DNA of 64,000 nt, taken from Platynereis dumerilii (lineage: Eukaryota; Annelida; Polychaeta; Phyllodocida; Nereididae). The notes beneath the pieces are model-generated. The model was given only the letters and a program-made list of their open reading frames with translations. It made no database searches and was not told where the DNA came from. Each line of letters begins with the position of its first letter. Position 1 is the stretch's first letter. Location of the stretch: contig JAPTHN010000153.1 of assembly GCA_026936325.1 (NCBI GenBank), positions 558,001 to 622,000 on the forward strand, given 5' to 3'. The translations under genes and the position numbers were made by a program. Shown here one piece after another: positions 48,001 through 58,874 of this stretch.

Positions 48001-51000
48001 TAGGAAAGCTGCTTGCAAGTTTTTCTATCTGAGCAGTGAGTAATTTCGCTGGAGTACTTAGCGTAAAACATCCATGAATTTATAGTAGGATGCATTCGAT
48101 ATAATTCTAATCATAACTGTAGGTCTTTAATAAAAAAAATTTAATTTCCAAAATTTCAGCAACTTCGTGAAGGGGCCGGAAAGATTTATGCTGCGGACAT
48201 AAAGGATGCGAACGACTCCTGGAAAAGTGATGGAAATGAGTCAGTCATAATGGCAATGCTAAGAGGTAATAACTTATAAGGTTATATATATATATAAATA
48301 TATATATATATGTATTGTAACTGACTGATGAGCTTAATTCAATTCTATTTCGTTTCGTTTACCGAAACGGGATTTCATGAGATATGCTTCGCGCATGCGC
48401 AGTCAGTTGCTACTCGCTTGTGCAGCAGACAAGACGTGTTTCTTTTGGATCGATTAAAACGCGTTTTTACCATGGATTTTTGTAGACAAAACGGTTCGTT
48501 TTGACCGTGGATATTGTTTAGGACATGGACGGACACTCTGACAGGGAGTTGAGCCGATTCCGAGGGAATCGTGCCCGGGAATTGCTCGGAAAACGTCCAG
48601 CGCCCAGCGAGTCTGAGCGGGAAAAAGCTGTCTGGCCATTTCTTACCTGAATTCGAGAAATTCAGTAATTTCTGTTCCGCATTCTGGTTCGGAATGTGAC
48701 AGAATGTGTGTCGGGATGCGGACGATTGATTTGATTGGAATGTTTCATTGATTTTACTTTTTCAATGGTTTGGATTTTATCCAGACGAACATCGTCTGCC
48801 AGTCAAAATGGCGGCAATCTGTTGACGAAGCGGCGTGGCTGCTTCTCTCGTTCGCTTTCCTTTCGTAGTTTTTGTGAAATCACAGATTAATGATTATTGC
48901 ATATCACGATGTGATACTGCAGATTGAATGTGAAAGAGTCCTGTGTTTTCGGATGATGTTTCAACAATCAGGACTTGTGACTTGTTCACACTAGATCTGT
49001 CAAAAGTTACGTGTATTCAGGCACTGGGTGTTCGCCGAGCGAACTTTGGAAAAAGTGACAAGGCCTTGATTTTTTAGGCATTGGGTTTTGGCGATTTTTT
49101 GGCGACAAATGGACAACATGTCTTGTCTCGGGAATTTTCGGTTTCTTTCGTTTCCCGTGAAATTCTGAATTTCAGCAGTGAATCTGTGATACTGATGCTG
49201 TGATAGGCCTAGGCCTAGCCTTAAGTCGCCAGTGTGTATTATGATGTGTAATCCTGAACCAGTAAAAGAGTTCCTTTACATCTGAGGCCACTTTGTGGCT
49301 TTGCCAAGCTGGGACTTGTGAATGAGACATGGTTTTTTTTGGGACAGTTGACAGCTGTCAAAAATGTTTACTCAGGTTGATGTTAAGGCCTGAACTGAGT
49401 GCGGTTGCTTTTTATTATTAAGCATTTTTTGTCATGCCCTACGGCTCGGGCATTCTGTTACAAAGTTATTTAACAAGGGACCGGAGTCTCGGATTAACTC
49501 TCGGATTGACCCTACCAGTTAGCTGGATTTGGATAATTTCCTTTTTGGATAAGTGCCCTCTGATTGGTGAACATTGTGAATGATATTTTGTATGGTACTA
49601 CCAAGTTGGTGTTACTGATTGCATACACTGAGGCAAATTTCTTGTGATAATTTGGACCAGTGCCTGTGGATCTGGGAATTGATCTTCGAAGTTACAGAGC
49701 ATGGTTTTTGTGTCCCAGGTAATGACGCTGCCTCAGCGCTGTTTCCGTTTGGAGAATGCAGGGAAGTACTGGCTGTTGGCCAGAAAATTCATGTCACTTT
49801 CCGTGATACGTGTGACCCAATTTACTGGGATTTTCGTGAATGTGAGATTGATTTTTGGCAAAACACCTGCAGGAACGCTAACAGGTTGCCTATTTATAGG
49901 CCTAAAATGAACATGATTAATGTGAATTGTCTTGGGCAGTTGGCTGAACATTAGCCGCAACAGGCTATTGCACTTCATGGTACTTGGCACTGTGTGTCTG
50001 TTGAGAGCCATTTGGACAGGTCCATTGGTGGACAAGGAAAGGTACATAACCAGTTTAAAGGCACAGTAACGGCTCTCGATTGGAATATCTGCTTGGGATG
50101 CATTCCTTTTCACAGGAACTGGGGCGATATCAATGTTGTCTTATAAAATTCTTTGATTGACTAGATTGGTGTTCATAATTGTGGTCAATTATCAGACAAA
50201 AGGACATCGAGTGATGAGATAAAGCTATTTGTAATAGCTGAAATGGTCACACTATTTTCCTGGCCTTTGCAACAATTTATTGGATTGAATCTTTATATAA
50301 GTGTCTAATCGTTTCATTCGAAACTTTTCTTGTATGGCATTTCATGGATGGAGTCTCGTGGAGATTGCACATTTTGAGAATATAAATTTGCAGTGCATCA
50401 CCTAGGTTTCTGCTCCCAAAGGCTAGGGAGCCTAAGAAAATAGGCCCATGAGCCAGAGCTAAGATTTTGAGGTAGCACATGTTACATCACTGATTTGTCT
50501 GATCACTACTCATGTTGAAAACTTATGGCGAGATGAGTCGAAGTTGGGACATCTTTTTCCCCAGTGAATTGGTCATGAATGAGATGTTGGATTTGAGCCT
50601 CGAAAATAAGGACAAACATTACTTATATGAAATTGATGCACTATGCATGGTATTATTATAAGTACTATTATAATTTGGTCTTTGTTTACCCAAATGTGCA
50701 AAGTTTCTTTGACACATATTTAGGCCTACGCCTAATAGCCTTAATGGTTCTGTCGAATGAGAGGTATAACTGTTGAGAAGTGTTCCGTGTTGTGGTTTGA
50801 GTCTTGACACCAAGATGGTCTTGGGGGCCAATTTATTTAACGGTTTGACTGTGTTTGTTATTAGTTTATACTTAACTGAACATGATGAAATGAGATGGTC
50901 TTCGGGATAATCCAAGCAACAGTTATATTGTTGCAAATCAATAATACAATCTGTGAATCTTGAGTTGTCTGGATTTATTTTAATGCGAATTGCTTCAGGG

Positions 51001-54000
51001 AGCAATGTTAACATAACTTCGGCAACATTGCTGACATGTGAAAGAGAGTTACCTTGCATTTGGAGGATATTGAGGACTTCGGGACTTTTCCCTTATATAA
51101 TCCTGTTATGGATCGCATGCCTACAATTAGATGTGGTGAATTGGCAGTGCATGGTATTAATAACTGTTTTAATGTGACAGTTTCATTGATGAAAGCCCAT
51201 TTATGTATTCATATTCCCAATGCTTCATGGACCTGATCCAGGTTGTTCTATTGATGATATGAGGATAGAATGGATGTTGTATAAAAGCAGCATTCTGAAT
51301 ATAAGCTAGTTTGGACATTTCTTTGGTTACTCATGACCCTTCGCAGGCCCTCTTTTTCCGTTGCTTCTCATGTGGAAGTAATATATAATTTGAAGAAAAA
51401 AGGGGGGGATGGATCTGAGTGATGCTTCCCCAGAGAAGATGCACTAGCTGGCCGGTGAATGATGAACTATTTGAGTTCTCTATTTGATTTTGGGCTAAAA
51501 GACGATTTGGCTTAAAGTTATCTTTGAGAGAATGTGAATTGACATCTGAGTCATAAGTCTCTAAGTGAATACATGTGGCTATTTGGTGTGGCATGGGTGC
51601 ACTTCTGTGCAAGGCTTCCCTACCTGTTGTGAGGCTGTGTGCCGAACCTGTACTGGTAAAAATACTCCAGGATTAGCCAAAATGCCATGACTAACCACCC
51701 AGGAAGTGTGAAGGCTGAGCAAGAAGAATTTGTATATTATGCTTTGCCTGTTCCTGGGAACCAATAAAAAGCTTGCAAAGGTGTAGAGTTTCTCTGAGAG
51801 ATACAGAAAATTTTTCGAGTCTTGAAGAAAGTGACACAATGTCACATAAGGACAATGGAGCTTATGACAAAGCATGATTGTTAGACCATTGTCTAAAACA
51901 TTTTTAGAAAGTCAAAAATCTTTGATTCTGGGCTCAAAGCACAACTATTACTAGATGCTCTTGGGTAATTTCCCAATTTGTTGGTATGGCTTGCTTTGCT
52001 ATGTGATACTTTAGGGATTAGTTCTACGGAAGATTTTCATAATCTTTCACTGGTAAACAAGTTATGTCTCCCAATTATTGGTGTGGTTTGCCGATTACCT
52101 TGGCCTGATTTGACCCTCAAGCAGTTGATAAACATGCATTCTGAACATGCTGAAAGGGTTCAGTCATTGTTGCTGTCTGATCAGACATTTATGGAAAGAT
52201 TAAGGCCAGAGACGGGCCTAATTAAGTTTGGGTCATTTTTGACATAGCGAGGTATCTCGCTCTGTCTTTCTAATCAGGTAAGAGAACATAAGGGAGTTGA
52301 GCCCAAAATGAAAAAACATGGATTCCGGCCAAATAACACTGTATCAACTGTGATTGTTCTAGCTGGAGAACTGGAAATTGCTTTTTAGACAATGCTTTTT
52401 CATATGGATAATTCTAAACTAGTAGAATTTCTGTATGAAGCTGAAACTTGGAAAAACTCTTGCAGACATGTCAAACTGGTTGCCTGCTGAAACAGATGCT
52501 CTTTTGTATTTTTGTTTTTCTCTCCCCAAAAAAAATGCAATTAACTTTATTTCCATACTCTTATTTCATACCACAAGGCAAAAAAGTAGTTTTGGGTTGA
52601 TACATGATTCTACATTTATTTTTTAAATTTTACATTGTCCTCCTCAAACAGATGCTAAAAGTTTCTTGAACATTTTTGTGACAAAAACCCAGAACCCAAT
52701 TACATTGTATCAATTGAAATTTCTTTGGGTGGGTGATATTTAGTTTTTCCCAAAAAATTGCAAATAGATAACAATGCTTTTTCATATGGATAATTCTTAA
52801 GTAATAGAATTTCTGTATGAAGCTGAAACTTGGAAAAACTCTTGCAGACATCTCAAACTTTCAATGTTTTGGTTGCCTGCTGAAACAGATGCTCTTTTGT
52901 ATTTTTGTTTTTCTCTATCCAAAAAAAATGCAAATAAATTTATTTCCATACTCTTATTATATACCACAAGGCAAAAAGTAGTTTTGGGTTGATACATGAT
53001 TCTACATTTATTTTTTTACATTTTTACATTGTCCTCCTCAAACAGATGCTAAAAGTTTCTTTAACATTTTTGCGAAAAAAACCCAGAACCCAATTACATT
53101 GTATCAATTGAAATTTCTTTTGGCCAGTGATATTTTGTTTTTTTCCAAAAAAATGCAAATAAATCTATTTCCATCCTGACCTCTCGTCATCTCCTGCCAG
53201 AAAAAAGTAGTTTTAGGTTGGTACATTCTTCTATATATATATTTTTCTTAACACTTTTGTGACGAAGACCCACAACCCAATTACATTGTATCAATTGAAA
53301 TTTCTTATGTCCAATTGGTGTAATTGGGGCTAAGCTGTTCTGTCGGACTCAAATCAATTGAAATGTCCATAAATAAATTTAATTTACTGTTAGTATAACT
53401 CAGATGATTGTAATCACAAAAAAAAAATTAAGTTCACAAAGTGCCTTTTGGAAAAGTAATTACACCTTATAAATTAAAAAAAATATTCTAAGCTATGTCA
53501 TAGAGTCCATGGATTCTTGTGATACTAAATGGTTGGATGCAACCCAGGCTGGTATTTATTGTGAGGTTTTCAAAAGAAACTAAAAAATAAAAACAGGGAA
53601 ATATGTCCCGTGATTGCTTGGTACAAGATTTAAAAGAGACTTTAGACTTGTGTGAGGTGGAAACACCAGATTGGGTATTAGTTATTGACAACTTGTTGTA
53701 AGGTTCATGGAACAGTGTTAACTGATGTCGTTAGGGCAAGCATATCTGTCGAGAATGGTACATACCTTTACCATTGATACTGTTTAACAACACAGAGAGT
53801 GTATTATTGATCTGAAAAAGGTGAATGATGGATAAATGTAGTAAACTTGTGATGTACTTTGTACTTATTACTTAATCATTTGGAAAGTTAAGATTTTAAG
53901 AAGTTAACATTACAATTATTAACTTATTGGTTGAGAGTTTTATGAATAAAACTCTTTGTTTTTCATTTTGTTATGAACATGATGAAGTATATAATACAGC

Positions 54001-55434
54001 AATATTTTAAGGAAAATAGAAACTTGGAGATTTGCATAGTCTTATGATTGTTCTGTTCTTGCCATCCATTGGATCGAAATAGGATGTTTTGATAATTTGA
54101 TATGATTTTCTTGTTGAAAATCTAATTTTACGGGGTTTAATGGCATTTTACTCGCCACGCTGAAGTCTCATGGAATCCCGTTTCGGTAAACGATACGAAA
54201 TAGAATTGTAAAGTTGGACGAGCCTTACCTGAAGGTGAAGTCCGGCTGTAATTCAATGAGTGAGTTTACCGAAGAGGGATTATATGCCCTCCCTGTATAT
54301 TTGTTGATATATCTGTATATTTGTTAATATATATTTTTATTGATTATAAACAAGGGTGTGAGTATCCCGCCCTTAATTGAATTCGTAAAATGAGGCGAAA
54401 GACTGACTGCGCATGCACGAAGCATATCTCATATAATCCTTGGAAATAAGGAAATGAGATGATATTAAGGACTGTACTTATGGTTAAACATTTCAATCAA
54501 GACAACACAGCGTAATTATGTCGTATTTCTACAGTTCATTCGTTGCCGTGGCTGCCTGGGGAAAAATCAAACATGTTTGATTTTGCCCCGGATATCGCTG
54601 TCATCCCCCGAAGTTGACGGTACAGCGTAAAACGCGGAGGATTATCGGCTCACAGCCGCGGTTCCTGGCTTTCTGAGAACCGGCAGTGCTGTCACGGCAA
54701 AACCGGGAATGTGTGAAAGGGGCTTTACTGACAAGTTCTAGATTTAAATTGCCATGAAGTTGAGTCTTTCGGGTGTCACTTTTCAATAATTCAATTCAAT
54801 TCAAAACTTTATTGGCAGACGCATAGTACATGACATGACTTTAGTCCATAATAACATCTACTGGAATCTACAGGAATACGGCACTAGAATTACAATTTTA
54901 TAAAGGACTATACATTATCAAGCTAATTATTAATAAATTTGAGTCTTGTCGGGTGTCAGTTTTTTACATTGCTGGAGTCCGTTTGGGTCCCACTTTCACG
55001 GTCTCCGCTGAGCATCCCCACCAAAACCTGAGAGGTTCGCATATCTTAATACGAAAACTAGAAATTGTGAAAATCAAGGAGTTACACTATCAACATCTGT
55101 CAAAGGAGGCTATGAATTTTTGGTAAAAAAGAGAAGTTGTTTCCAACTTCAGCTAGGGTGCCGTAATGTTAAAATTACGATAAAAAAGTAAGTCACTCTG
55201 TTGCATGCGGAAAAAAGTTCCTTTGGAGGTAAAATCCATAGCCCCCCCCCCTAACTATCATCTGAGCGACCCCTTAGGCACCACTGCTATTTTTTACATA
55301 GGCGCGGTTGGGAGTTTGGCCCTGAGGGGCAAGGCATTTGGGGACAACAGAAATATGTATTTACTTATGTCATACTCAAATACTTTGTTTTCATTTCAGG
55401 TGGTGTGCAGAAGATTAACAGAAGAATGAAGTAA
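42052..55434 (+). CDS. Predicted small spliced gene, 58-residue protein, function unknown
   Basis: Coding exons: 42052-42087 (ATG, 12 codons, preceded by an in-frame stop), 48160-48265 (exon B, 35 codons plus one base) and 55400-55434 (to TAA). All junctions have GT/AG sites (GTGAGT and GTAATA donors; AAAATTTCAG and TTTTCATTTCAG acceptors), and phases 0 and 1 fit. AATAAA lies at 55604-55609. The protein is small, polar and basic at the end: MYYDYSKTATIE, then QLREGAGKIYAADIKDAND, ending GGVQKINRRMK. No signal peptide or membrane segment is evident and I do not recognise a family. A related exon A (43958-44098) could splice in its place but stops early. The last intron contains a 5.87-kb transposon. 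The case rests on splice and phase agreement only; transcript data would decide. Confidence 0.45.
45585..47861 (-). mobile_element. LINE 3'-end fragment (copy 2 of the tandem duplication)
   Basis: Second copy of the LINE fragment described at 33655-35932, carrying the same inserted fold-back element, so both insertions predate the 11.93-kb duplication. Confidence 0.8.
46168..47571. mobile_element. 1.4-kb Tc1-like fold-back element (copy 2)
   Basis: Second copy of the element at 34238-35641, created by the segmental duplication and not by a new transposition: the flanking LINE sequence is identical. Confidence 0.88.
52389..53310. repeat. ~382-bp imperfect tandem repeat inside the TIR element
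   Basis: ACAATGCTTTTTCATATGG starts units at 52389 and 52771. Both run through GAAACAGATGCTCTTTTGTA, AGTAGTTTTGGGTTG and ACATTGTATCAATTGAAATT. A third, shorter and more diverged unit covers about 53140-53310. The right breakpoint of the 11.93-kb duplication (52724) falls at the end of the first unit. Confidence 0.88.
53311..54171. other. Right interior of the TIR element
   Basis: AT-rich sequence without a recognisable coding segment, leading to the right inverted end. Confidence 0.4.
54209..54450. repeat. Related TIR-element remnant next to the right end
   Basis: 54397-54432 is the complement of the sub-terminal left sequence GAGATATGCTTCGCGCATGC followed by GCAGTCAGT (from about 48378), and 54253-54290 is a degenerate direct copy of the terminal TTTACCGAA..GGGATT motif. 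Order and orientation do not fit one simple inverted end, so a second, nested or rearranged relative is likely. Confidence 0.45.
54786..54945 (-). mobile_element. Retroposed LINE/SINE tail with long imperfect target repeats
   Basis: Starts with tandem ATTCA units and AAACTTTATTGGCAGACGCA, a typical 3' end of a retroposon in reverse orientation. It is flanked by imperfect direct repeats of about 24 bp (TTGAGTCTTTCGGGTGTCAC near 54762, TTGAGTCTTGTCGGGTGTCA near 54940), consistent with target-primed insertion. Confidence 0.6.
54968..55399 (+). other. Distal part of the last intron of the small gene
   Basis: Includes a poly-C tract near 55243. The 74-codon frame 55205-55429 overlaps the acceptor and is not supported as coding. 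Ends in the acceptor TTTTCATTTCAG at 55399. Confidence 0.4.
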
Positions 55435-56128
55435 ACTTTTGAGGGTCAACTAAGTGATGGGGTATAGCACAGCCATATCCACTACTACCGCGACCACTTG
55501 TCTTGATAATGCTCATAATTTGCACCCAGACAAACATACAAGAGGCAGTCAAAGTTGCAGTCGATCTATCTACCCTTGGACTCGCTATACTTATAAAGAA
55601 AGAAATAAAGCCATTTTCATAATTAATCATAAAACGTGAAGATTTGTGAGAGGAGAATAATAAGAGGATTATTTTTAAGATCTATTTAGGTGTTAAGAAA
55701 ACATCACTTCAATATCTGTGACTGTAATTACAAAGAGCAAACCTGGCTAAGGCATGCAAGTTCATAACTGAACTATCAGTAGTTTGGCTGGAGTAGACAG
55801 AGTGAGGGTCTATGAATTAATAGTATGATTCGTAATAATAAATAAATGTGTAAACTTTTTTTCGATAACGGAATATCATGAAGATACACGTGTCATAAAT
55901 TAATTTAATTTTAGTGGGCTATTTTTGTGGTTTCCTCTGCCAAATTATTATGCATGAAACTCAGATTACTTTCCACTATATTGAACCTAATACTGCTATC
56001 TGTATGCTAATCATTTCACAATATTGTCAACATTTTGTTTACTTTGTGTTCTTACCGTTGTGTTCTTACAATCTTGATCTTATGATGAATTAGTGTGAAA
56101 ATAGCCAAAAATGCTGATTGCACATAAT
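55435..56128 (+). other. 3' UTR of the small gene and flank
   Basis: The AATAAA at 55604-55609 fits a 3' UTR of about 190-200 bp. The rest up to the LTR element is AT-rich with no feature seen. Confidence 0.4.
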
Positions 56129-56132
56129 CTAT

Positions 56133-56329
56133 TGTGGTGAATCACGGCATTTAAGCCCACCAGGAGCGCTGTACAGCCCCACCAGAGGGATCCATGTCAC
56201 CGGTCACCAGGAGGTGCCAGTGTCACACTTGACTGCATAAAAGCTCAGTGCCAACTGAGGGACATTCTCTTGAGTCTCAGATTGTGTATGTGTCAGACCT
56301 GTGTCTTTGCTTCTCTCTCATTTACTACA
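56133..56329 (+). repeat. Left LTR
   Basis: Starts TGTGGTGAATCACGGCATTT and ends TTTACTACA. A TATA-like CATAAAAG lies at 56236-56243, about 95 bp from the end, which would place the start of transcription in the last part of this LTR. Confidence 0.95.
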
Positions 56330-58874
56330 TTGGTGTGCAGAAGTGCTTGGTACCTGGATTCCTTCTTCGGCCTTGGACATTTCAACATTCATGATTGAGA
56401 AATTGTCATGCTATCTTAACAGCAGTGTGACTCTGCAAAGTGAAGACCGGCACTGCACATTGGAGAACTCCTGAGCCCAGCCATTGGACTACAAAGATCA
56501 AGGCTGGTATTTATTCAGTTTGTCTTGAAATTAGACACACTGTTGAGATATTCAACGGTTTGTTGAAGGGCAGACCATTACTTAGTTTATTTAACATTTC
56601 ATATTTAGTTTAACTATTCTACCAATTTTTGGGTGGGATTAAGGGCTTACTTAAATTTAAAGTTAGCTATATTTTGACAGTTACTGTTTTCACACAAACA
56701 ATTAAGCAAGTGGATTAGGCTAGTCACTTGTGTCTCACGCTTGATAAAGCTTTAAGTCTTGTGTTTGTGTGTGGTATATTTCACATGAAAATTTAAGCAG
56801 GTGAATTAGGCAGACACTTGCGTCTTACGCTTGATAGAGCTTATTTTTGTGTGTTACATGTGAGTGTCTGCAAGACTGTCAAAAAATTTGACAGCAGAGC
56901 AGCCATATTGCTTTTGTAGAAAATTTTCTCAAATATTTAATTAATTATTAGGGTAGGCTTTCATTTTTTTTAATAGTCCCCTGTTTAATTAGTTTTCATT
57001 TATTTTTGGGATTTAGTTTATTGTCCTTTGAAATTTTAGGACAACTTATATAATTTTAAATTTTTTGGGACTTCAGAATTAGTTAATTTTTTTTTCTGGT
57101 TCCCTGTACCATTTCCTTTTCTTGGAAGGGAGAGAGGTTAGGGTTCCATTCATTAACTATTTTCATCTAGTTAGATTTGGGTGTATTCCCTTAAATTTAG
57201 TTGTGATTTGGAACATTTTTGGTTCCTTGTACCATCTCCTTTTTGCGAAGGGGAGAGAGGTCAGGGCTCCAATTATTGACCAATCACATCTAATTAAATT
57301 AAACTGGTGTTATCATTGTGTAGTTACAATCAATTCTATACTTATTCAGACATCTTATTTTGTGGCAGTTTTGAACATTTGAGTTGCTTGTGCTGGGTTT
57401 GCAGATTGCAGTACCTGCCTGGTGACTTGGAAGTTTAAATATTTCTGCAACAAATTTGGTGTAAATTTATTAGCCAATTGTTTCCAATTTTCTGCTCATT
57501 AGTGCTAGCCAGTTGCTATTGCGAGGTTGTCTTTGACGTACCAGCTAAGCTATTGGTTAGTACTACAAATAGTTAATAAATTTATTAGCAGCTAAACAGT
57601 TAGGCATTACATCTCAGCTTAGTAATTACTAAATTGTTTCATTTATTTGCCAGAACTTTGTAAGTGGTTGCCATTGACTTAGTTGCAGCGGCTGGGCGGC
57701 AAAGTTTGCAGAGTCCGCCGGGCAATTTGGAATTTGTGCTCCTATTACTTTGAATTCTGACAATTTAAATATTCAATTTATTAATTGACCAATTGGTAAT
57801 TATTCGACTGCTATAGCGGGGCAGCGTGTATCGTTAGCCAGCTAAGTTGTTGAAAGTTGTCTAGTTGGTTAATTCATAATTTCCAATACCAATATCAACT
57901 ACCTGATTGGTTATATTTTGTAGTTGGTCTAGCCCTCAACAATACTGTTTGAATTACCAAATCACAGCACAGTGGTGAACCACTCGCATAGCCCACAAGT
58001 GTAAATCTTGTTGGAGTTTGTGAGGAGGTCTCCAGGTTTGCTTGTGAACAGTTACAAGTTCCACGAGATCTTGAGACTTTTCTGAGTGTTGTGCCACCTG
58101 CACTCCCGACTCATTGTGAGATTGTTGAAGCGCACAGGGAGGTTGACATTTCTGGTTGAGTCTTGCCAAATCTACCAGTTGAGTGTTGCCAAATCTACCA
58201 GATGAGTCTTGCCAAATCTACCAGATCTCCTGCTGTGTGTTCCAAGGTCTACCAAATCTACCAGATCTTCCGTTGCATATTCTGCTTAGTCTACAGAGTT
58301 TAGAGAGTCTGCACAATCTACCCAGTCTATGAAACTTCCAGCTGTCATTTTGGTTCAGTGGTACCACGCCACCTTCTTCTGAATACAGTTTGGATAGACA
58401 ACTCATACACACAGAGATTGGTTTATCTGTCAGCTTGACTGCACCACTCTTATATAAAGAGGTTGGTCTACTTGCTTGTCTGATTGAACCAATTCTTGTG
58501 TAAGAATATATGTCTACCTGCTCTTTCAGTTGTATGTATTCAGCTGTCACTAGTTGATTGGATCACTCTTATATATAAAGAGTTGGGGCTCTCTGCTGGT
58601 TTGATTGAACCACTCTTATTTAAAGAGGTAGGTCGATCTGCTAGCCTGATTGAACCATTCTTATATACAGAGTCTGCCTATCAAATTTGACTTCATCTAT
58701 CAAATCAGTTCATCGTAATCATCAGCTAGTTGTCACATCGTCTGCTCTGCTCAAGTGTGGAACTCTTGTCTGTACCTCGTCACACCAGTGACCAGTTTGG
58801 GAGTGTATCAACTGTCAGCATCTGTCCAGCTCCCTGCATTGTCTCTCATCACCTCCATCGAGCAAGCTTCAACC
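56330..58874 (+). other. Long leader of the LTR element with internal repeats
   Basis: 2.5 kb without a convincing coding frame. It contains three sets of short imperfect direct repeats. One is a CACTTG(T/C)GTCT(C/T)ACGCTTGAT phrase near 56726 and 56816. The second is a ~123-bp repeat starting GGTTCC(C/T)TGTACCAT (57098, 57221). The third is a run of CTACCAGAT and CACTCTTATATAAAGAGGTT phrases (58180-58680). Such a leader may hold packaging or translation signals. Confidence 0.6.

Larger units (their letters stand above)
40790..52724. repeat. Tandem duplication, ~11.93-kb unit, copy 2
   Basis: A direct copy of 28859-40794. It differs by +1 G near 41540, a shortened C run near 42430, -1 A near 47840 and +1 C near 50447, keeping an offset of 11,929-11,932 throughout. 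Unlike copy 1 it continues into the unique right part of the TIR element and the last exon of the small gene. So copy 2 holds the complete locus and copy 1 a partial one. Confidence 0.96.
48340..54208. mobile_element. 5.87-kb TIR element with decayed, unrecognised coding remnants
   Basis: The left end CAATTCTATTTCGTTTCGTT (48340 on) is complementary over about 43 bp, with two mismatches, to the right end finishing at 54208. A CpG-rich leader (48380-48650) precedes stretches with protein-like composition on the plus strand, notably 49619-49954 and 51978-52247. No transposase, polymerase or capsid motif was recognised, so the family is unknown and a virus-like origin can be neither claimed nor excluded. 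It looks old and broken in many places. No clear target duplication was found. The tail contains a ~380-bp tandem repeat. Confidence 0.5.

Noticed and set aside
48340-54208. Assignment of the 5.87-kb element to Polintons or another virus-like group
   Set aside because: No polymerase, integrase, ATPase or capsid signature was recognised, and size and ends alone are not enough.
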